Assembly: GCA_947258385.1 (NCBI GenBank)
Contig: CAMYII010000040.1
Span: forward strand, 50,786 to 114,785
Source of the DNA: Acidiferrobacterales bacterium
GTDB lineage: Bacteria; Pseudomonadota; Gammaproteobacteria; Acidiferrobacterales; SZUA-150
Direction of reading: 5' to 3'
DNA length: 64,000 nt
This document shows positions 59,494 to 64,000 of the stretch, one piece after another. Each line of letters opens with the position of its first letter. Positions within the stretch are counted from its first letter, which is position 1. The notes beneath the pieces were generated by a model. It was not told the DNA's origin. It searched no databases and saw nothing but the letters and a program-made list of their open reading frames with translations. Position numbers and translations under genes: made by a program.

Positions 59494-59545
59494 GCAGGCG
59501 GCGAACGCGCCGGGGATCCTCAAGCAGGGGGCCGGTTGGTGACGG

Positions 59546-60100
59546 CTACCACCACTCGGTGCCTGGCTCACCCTTGAACGGCCCAATGACGTCCGCGGTT
59601 ACCCAGCCCCCGTAAAAACCCCCGGGCTGCGGGCGGGCCCGCTCCCCGTCCACGTAACATTCGAGCATTGAGGGATAGAAGGAAACATACTCTGCAATCG
59701 CCTCGAATCCGTGGAACGGTTCGGGATAACACCAGGCCGCATGCCTGAGCAGACGGCCGCGAAGCCGTATCGAAAAGTACCGTGCCTTGCCCTTCCACTC
59801 ACACACCGAACCGCTGGCCGCCGGTTCCAGCAGCTCCAGCCGCACATCCTGCGGCGGGAGATAAAACGTCGGCGGACTGGCGGTTTCCACAATACGGTAG
59901 GCGGCGCCCGTCTTGGCGATAATCACGCCCTCACTGATGACTTCGATGATTCGACTATCTTGTTGCAGCCGGGGCGGACGCGGATACTCCCACACCGACT
60001 CTTGCCCCGGACCGGGTGCGAGCGCAAAGTCCGGGCGCTCCCGGCCGGTATAGCGCCACTTTCCCCTCAGCCGATCGATCTGGTCACGGGAATCGGTCAT
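59546..60100 (-). CDS. DUF427 domain protein
   Basis: 184 residues from ATG 60100 (a longer frame to 60151 uses TTG). DUF427 signatures: ESVWEYPRPPRLQQDSRIIEVISEGVIIAKTGAAYRIVETASPPTFYLPPQDVRLELLEP, SVCEWKGKARYFSIRL, AWCYPEPFHGFEAIAEYVSFYPSMLECYVDGERARPQPGGFYGGWVTADVIGPFKG. Such proteins are cytosolic beta-barrels of unknown function and are common in proteobacteria. It is divergent from the sugar-kinase pair. Confidence 0.93.
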   Translation of the reverse strand: MTDSRDQIDRLRGKWRYTGRERPDFALAPGPGQESVWEYPRPPRLQQDSRIIEVISEGVIIAKTGAAYRIVETASPPTFYLPPQDVRLELLEPAASGSVCEWKGKARYFSIRLRGRLLRHAAWCYPEPFHGFEAIAEYVSFYPSMLECYVDGERARPQPGGFYGGWVTADVIGPFKGEPGTEWW

Positions 60101-60302
60101 GTCATCCGGTTCGCTCTTCGTACCTTGCTGCAACCGCGCAGCCAGGTCCAAGTATAAACTTGCCTTGCCTTACCCGACAGAAAGGCCTTTCACACATGGG
60201 CGGACGCCGAGCGAGGCACCACAATTCTATTATGATGGGATCTAACGCGAGCCCCAGTCTTATGGTAGGGTAAGTCCCACGCTTGAATCAACCACGCAGC
60301 CT

Positions 60303-61175
60303 ATGAGCCATATATTAACGGTCGGCATCGCCGCCCTGGACATCATCAATGTCGTCGAGCGCTACCCGCAAGAAGACGAGGAGCTGCGCGCGACGGCGCA
60401 GCGCGTTGCACGCGGCGGCAATGCCGCGAACACGGCCTGCGTGCTTACACAGCTCGGGCATCGCATCGACTTCGCCGGCGTGCTCGCCGGGGATCCCGAC
60501 GGTCTGCGCATCGCGCAAGACCTGCTCGATCACAAGGTCAGCACGCGCTTCTGCCAGCACGTGCCGTTCGGCAAGGCGCCCACGTCTTATATCACGCTCA
60601 ATTCGAGCAACGGCTCGCGCACCATCGTCCATTACCGCGATCTGCCCGAGCTCGATTTCACCCACTTCGCCAACCTGCCAATCGAAAAATTCGACTGGCT
60701 GCATTTCGAGGGACGCAACGTCACTGAGACCGCAAAGATGCTAAGGCACGCGCGCGAGCGGCTCGTGGACCAGCCCGTATCGCTGGAGGTGGAGAAAGCG
60801 CGCGACGGTATCGATGAGCTGTTTCCATTGGCTGACATCCTGCTCTTCTCCAGGGCATTTGTGACCGGGCGCGGCTTTGACAGCGCCGCCGCCTTCTTCG
60901 ATGCGATAAGCGAACAGGCACCCGGGGGCATGCTGGTCTGCACCTGGGGCGATCGCGGCGCATACGCGCGCGATGCGCACCAGCGTGATTACCATAGCCC
61001 GGCCTTTCCCCCGGCCAAGGTGGTGGACACCATCGGCGCGGGCGACACCTTTAACGCCGGCCTGATCGACGCGCTGGCAAGCGGCGGGACCCTGGAGCAG
61101 GCGTTGAACCACGCCTGCCGCCTGGCCGGCGGGAAGGTCGGGCAGTCTGGTCTCGATGATCTAACGAGACAATAA
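60303..61175 (+). CDS. Ketohexokinase-like PfkB sugar kinase
   Basis: 290 residues. The PfkB fold is clear, and its layout is close to animal ketohexokinase (fructose 1-kinase). It has VARGGNAANTACVLTQLG, NSSNGSRTIVHYRDLPELD, LHFEGRN, VSLEVEKARDGIDELFPLADILLFSRAF, LVCTWGDRGAYA, and the catalytic VVDTIGAGDTFNAGLIDAL with Asp248. It phosphorylates a sugar with ATP; the natural substrate is inferred only. It lies 21 bases before the NahK-like kinase on the same strand, so the two are probably one transcript. Confidence 0.9.
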   Translation: MSHILTVGIAALDIINVVERYPQEDEELRATAQRVARGGNAANTACVLTQLGHRIDFAGVLAGDPDGLRIAQDLLDHKVSTRFCQHVPFGKAPTSYITLNSSNGSRTIVHYRDLPELDFTHFANLPIEKFDWLHFEGRNVTETAKMLRHARERLVDQPVSLEVEKARDGIDELFPLADILLFSRAFVTGRGFDSAAAFFDAISEQAPGGMLVCTWGDRGAYARDAHQRDYHSPAFPPAKVVDTIGAGDTFNAGLIDALASGGTLEQALNHACRLAGGKVGQSGLDDLTRQ

Positions 61176-61196
61176 CGTCCGCCACGTTGTATACCT

Positions 61197-62300
61197 ATGT
61201 CGACCTTACAGAACATTGCTGAAGCATTCGAACTGGGCGGGAACATCCTCGACGTCCAGCCCTACGGGCACGGGCTCATCAATGACACCTGTCTCGTGAC
61301 CACGGACGCGCAGAGCGATCGCAAGGTCATTCTGCAGCGTATTAACACGCGCGTGTTTCCCGAGCCTGCGTGGATCATGGCGAACCTGCGGGCACTGCTA
61401 GACCATGTCCATGAACGCCAGGCAGGCATCAGGCACCCGGGTCATGACCTTCGCTTACCCGAGATCTACACCACGTACGCACACGAGGATTTCCTCGTCG
61501 GCCCCGACGGCGGATTCTGGCGCGCCACGGGCTTTATCGACAACGCCTGCACGATTGACAAAATCGCCAGCCCCGGTCAGGCCGAAGAAGTGGGCTTTGC
61601 CCTCGGCCGCTTCCATCACCTGGTCCATGACCTGGAACCGGAACGTCTGCACGATACCCTGCCGGGCTTCCACATCCTGCCCCGGTACCTGGAGCGTTTC
61701 ACGGAGGTCGCAAACCGGAAAAAGCGCGCCTCGTCCAGTCACAAGCTTGACTATTGCGTCTCTTTCATCGATGCGCGTCAGCAAGGGGCGGACGTGCTGG
61801 AGGCGGCCAAACACCAGGGGTTACTTCGGCTGCGCCCCATCCACGGCGATCCCAAGCTGGACAATATCCTCTTTGATCAACAAAGCGGCCATGCGCTCAG
61901 CCTCATCGATCTCGATACGGTGAAACCAGGGCTGATCCACTATGATATCGGCGATTGCCTGCGTTCCTGCTGTAACCCGGCCGGTGAATGTGCCGATGAC
62001 GCCGCGAGCGTCCGCTTCGACCTCGATCTTTGCCACGCCATTCTAGAGCGCTATCTAGATGAAACCCGGGGGTTCTTGACCCCGCACGATTATGCCTACC
62101 TGTATGACGCGATCCGGCTTATCCCCTTTGAGCTTGGTATCCGTTTTCTGACGGACCATCTGGAAGGGAATAATTGTTTCAAAATCGAGCGGCCGGACCA
62201 GAACCTGCACCGCGCCATGACGCAGTTTCAATTGACGGCGAGTGTTGAACGCAACGAAGCGCGCATCACGACCTTGATCGACGAACTCGCCGCGGGCTGA
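61197..62300 (+). CDS. NahK-like phosphotransferase (APH fold)
   Basis: 367 residues with the aminoglycoside-phosphotransferase kinase fold, in the layout of N-acetylhexosamine 1-kinases. It has PYGHGLINDTCLVTT, VILQRINTRVFPEPAWIMANL, RATGFIDNACTIDKIASPGQAEEVGFALGRFHHLV, LRPIHGDPKLDNILFDQQSGHALSLIDLDTVKPGLIHYDIGDCLRSCCN. Asp218 (HGD) is the catalytic base and IDLDTV holds the metal Asp. It likely phosphorylates an amino sugar at C1. Second gene of the kinase pair. Confidence 0.9.
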   Translation: MSTLQNIAEAFELGGNILDVQPYGHGLINDTCLVTTDAQSDRKVILQRINTRVFPEPAWIMANLRALLDHVHERQAGIRHPGHDLRLPEIYTTYAHEDFLVGPDGGFWRATGFIDNACTIDKIASPGQAEEVGFALGRFHHLVHDLEPERLHDTLPGFHILPRYLERFTEVANRKKRASSSHKLDYCVSFIDARQQGADVLEAAKHQGLLRLRPIHGDPKLDNILFDQQSGHALSLIDLDTVKPGLIHYDIGDCLRSCCNPAGECADDAASVRFDLDLCHAILERYLDETRGFLTPHDYAYLYDAIRLIPFELGIRFLTDHLEGNNCFKIERPDQNLHRAMTQFQLTASVERNEARITTLIDELAAG

Positions 62301-62314
62301 GTCACACCGCGACA

Positions 62315-62499
62315 ACTAACCCGTACGGTCGATGATCGCCTCGGCCGCGAGAACGCCCGACGCCGACGACTGCACCGGCCCGCGGCTGACACCGGCCCCA
62401 TCGCCGATGGTAAACAGATTTGCGCACCGCCGTCTCCAGCACCTCGTTCAGCTGGAGGCGGGAGGAATAAAACTTCACTCCGGCCTCGTGAGGGAACAC
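62315..62499 (-). pseudogene. FAD-dependent oxidoreductase, C-terminal remnant with frameshift
   Basis: The minus strand reads AGVKFYSSRLQLNEVLETAV in one frame, then, after a +1 shift, ANLFTIGDGAGVSRGPVQSSASGVLAAEAII to TAG at 62315. IGDGAGVxRGxVQxSASG is the FAD-contact end of a family of NAD(P)/FAD-dependent dehydrogenases. Only about the last 55-60 codons survive, and no start or Rossmann motif is present. Squeezed between the kinase pair and tmcA. Confidence 0.7.
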
Positions 62500-62555
62500 T
62501 GTTGCATTCAGCCCTGGACCAACTCAATGCGTCAATCGCCACTTGCACGAACGTT

Positions 62556-64000
62556 TTATCTCTTCCAAAGATCCGACAAACGCTCGGCCGCCTCACGCAC
62601 GGTTTGATCCCCGCAGTGCAACACCAGGGGGCGCAACGCCTTGCGTAGCGCGTCCTGGGCCGCGGCGCGCCCGGAAAGCCCCAGGGCCGCGGCCACCGCC
62701 TGCCAGTTGCGCTTCTGCAGTACCTTGAGCACCAGCGCCGCCTGCTCGGTTTGCGTTAAACGCGCTGCGGGGTGGGGGTCCGCGAGGGCGGCGCAGGCGA
62801 GTTTCCAGATCGGCGCGACACAGACCTCATAGGCCCGTCTGCCAAACGCAAACACTATGACATCGCCCCAGTCCTGGGCATCGAGGGACAGCACGGGGGC
62901 CTCGGCGGACGCGCGCAGCAAGCGCATGGCGAGATGCGGTTCCAACTCCCTCAAGGGATCAGAGAGCTGGTGGGGCAACTGCTCATGGAAACGCCGGCGG
63001 GCGACATCGACAAGCGCGCGCCCGCGCTCGGACAACCCCCGCAGGACCATGGCGGAATGCACGCCGCTGGTCGCCCCACGCGTGACGCTGAGATGCACGG
63101 GCCAGAGCTGCGCGCGCGCCCAGAAACGCAGCAGCGCGTCCGTGGCGCCGAAGCTGCTGCCGATATAATCAGCGCCCGCCGCCTGGGTGCGCTCCACAAG
63201 GGTCTCGACCAGCCGGGTGCCCAATCCCCGCCCGCGCGTCGCCGGGTGCACGGCGATGCGCATGATGCGGGCGCAGCGCAAGGTGGGCGCCGCCTCCAGG
63301 CCCGCGTGCGCCGCGAGCGACTCCGGAATCATATGACCGTGCGGACGGGCGCGGCCGGACCAGATTTCTCTCGCGGTCGCGGTATCGAGCCCGCCCTCAT
63401 CGACCACCAGCGCGGTCGCCACCACGTGTCCGTTATACCGCATCGCATACACCGAGACATTGAGGCCATCGAGCAGCAGGCGCAGGTCGTACGGGCGCGT
63501 GCGGTAGTGCGCCAGTACCAGCAGGCCGAACAGCTCCGCGAGCGTTGCCTCGTCTGCGACCAGGGCGTCGCGATCCAAGTGCTCGACCGTTGCGGTGTCG
63601 GGCCGCGCCGGTGCCACCGCCTCGTCCCCGGCCGCCCTGGCGTCGAGCAGCAACGCGCGAAACACGAATCGCTCGAGCGGATCATCGGGCGCCCAGCGGA
63701 TGGGCGTGTCCAAGCGCAACGCCTTCCAGTCCGGGGTGCGTTGATCCAGCACCTTCTGAAAGCGCACCGCGAAACCCCGCCCGGTGCCTTCATAGCCGTG
63801 CACGGTGGTGGCGAAGGCGATCCGCGAATAGCGCTCGAGCAGACGCTCGAGCAGCGGCGCGGGAATGGTGGCCGCCTCGTCGACCAGCAGCAACTGGGCG
63901 GCGCGCGGCGCCTGCGCCAGCGCGTCGGGGGACGCGTATTCCAGGCGCGCTTCATCGAAATGCAGCGCCGCCCGGGAGGCGTGGGCACCCGGCAGCAGGC
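62556..64000 (-). CDS. tmcA: tRNA(Met) cytidine acetyltransferase (C-terminal part; 5' end outside window)
   Basis: The open minus frame runs off the right edge, so about 480 C-terminal residues are visible. TmcA uses acetyl-CoA and ATP to acetylate C34 of elongator tRNA-Met. Visible are the helicase-like Walker B segment LLVDEAATIPAPLLERLLERYSRIAFATTVHGYEGTGRGF, the GNAT core LRCARIMRIAVHPATRGRGLGTRLVETLVER with the acetyl-CoA loop RGRGLGT, YIGSSFGATDALLRFW, and the C-terminal tRNA-binding region. The Walker A loop lies beyond the window. Confidence 0.95.
   Translation of the reverse strand, partial: LLPGAHASRAALHFDEARLEYASPDALAQAPRAAQLLLVDEAATIPAPLLERLLERYSRIAFATTVHGYEGTGRGFAVRFQKVLDQRTPDWKALRLDTPIRWAPDDPLERFVFRALLLDARAAGDEAVAPARPDTATVEHLDRDALVADEATLAELFGLLVLAHYRTRPYDLRLLLDGLNVSVYAMRYNGHVVATALVVDEGGLDTATAREIWSGRARPHGHMIPESLAAHAGLEAAPTLRCARIMRIAVHPATRGRGLGTRLVETLVERTQAAGADYIGSSFGATDALLRFWARAQLWPVHLSVTRGATSGVHSAMVLRGLSERGRALVDVARRRFHEQLPHQLSDPLRELEPHLAMRLLRASAEAPVLSLDAQDWGDVIVFAFGRRAYEVCVAPIWKLACAALADPHPAARLTQTEQAALVLKVLQKRNWQAVAAALGLSGRAAAQDALRKALRPLVLHCGDQTVREAAERLSDLWKR

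Overview
The window looks like a chromosomal segment of a free-living, GC-rich gammaproteobacterium. The organism call is an inference from gene content: tmcA, msrA, ATP-type pckA, a TRAP/CoA-transferase locus, cytochrome P460, and many small secreted proteins and lipoproteins. I see no rRNA, tRNA, CRISPR array, prophage or plasmid backbone. About 60 genes are supported. At least six more loci are broken or are fragments, so the segment shows local gene decay.

Layout. 1-9 kb: the first codons of a UbiA-type prenyltransferase, a decayed small gene, a secreted protein made of two copies of a GTHEHEE domain, a lipocalin-like secreted protein with a cupin, an msrA-DUF488 pair, a PH-domain/zinc-ribbon membrane protein and a CNT nucleoside transporter. 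9-13.9 kb: a strong candidate cyclic-di-GMP-I riboswitch ahead of a PCO/ADO-like thiol dioxygenase and a Sel1 protein, a hemerythrin gene with two in-frame stops, and a minus-strand cluster of exported proteins (phospholipase A2-like, methyltransferase-like, DUF2459 lipoprotein). 14-25 kb: an RIO-like kinase, an OmpA lipoprotein, a DUF1287 protein, MscS, a HAMP protein with a degenerate GGDEF domain that keeps its I-site, a cytochrome P460 / ECF sigma / anti-sigma operon with an IS5-like MITE just upstream, Ap4A phosphorylase and small zinc-ribbon or glycine-zipper proteins. 25-33 kb: uracil-DNA glycosylase, cytochrome b561, quinone-oxidoreductase-type MDR protein, a YpsA/Mo-carrier-like protein, a frameshifted MFS transporter, methyltransferase, creatininase, the tail of a multicopper oxidase and an RRM protein. 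33-44 kb: a B12-binding radical SAM protein, a truncated multiheme cytochrome, pckA, Mut7-C, an ankyrin protein and membrane proteins. 44-54 kb: a catabolic-looking locus. CoA-transferase, crotonase-family protein, TRAP DctM/Q/P and a class V aminotransferase lie on the minus strand, divergent from a 986-residue FAD/Fe-S dehydrogenase. 54-64 kb: methyltransferase, WbqC, DUF4139, DUF427, a pair of sugar kinases (ketohexokinase-like and NahK-like), an FAD-oxidoreductase remnant and the C-terminal part of tmcA.

Two repeat systems run through the non-coding DNA. One is a ~150-bp dispersed repeat (three copies). The other is a set of MITE-like elements. Three of these sit at or near the stop codon of a gene, and a fourth, with a clear CTAA target duplication, lies in front of the P460-sigma operon. 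The items I would follow first are the riboswitch/thiol-dioxygenase unit, the TRAP/CoA-transferase/FAD-Fe-S locus, and the MITE family with its apparent preference for stop codons. All family calls are from reading motifs; no database search was run.
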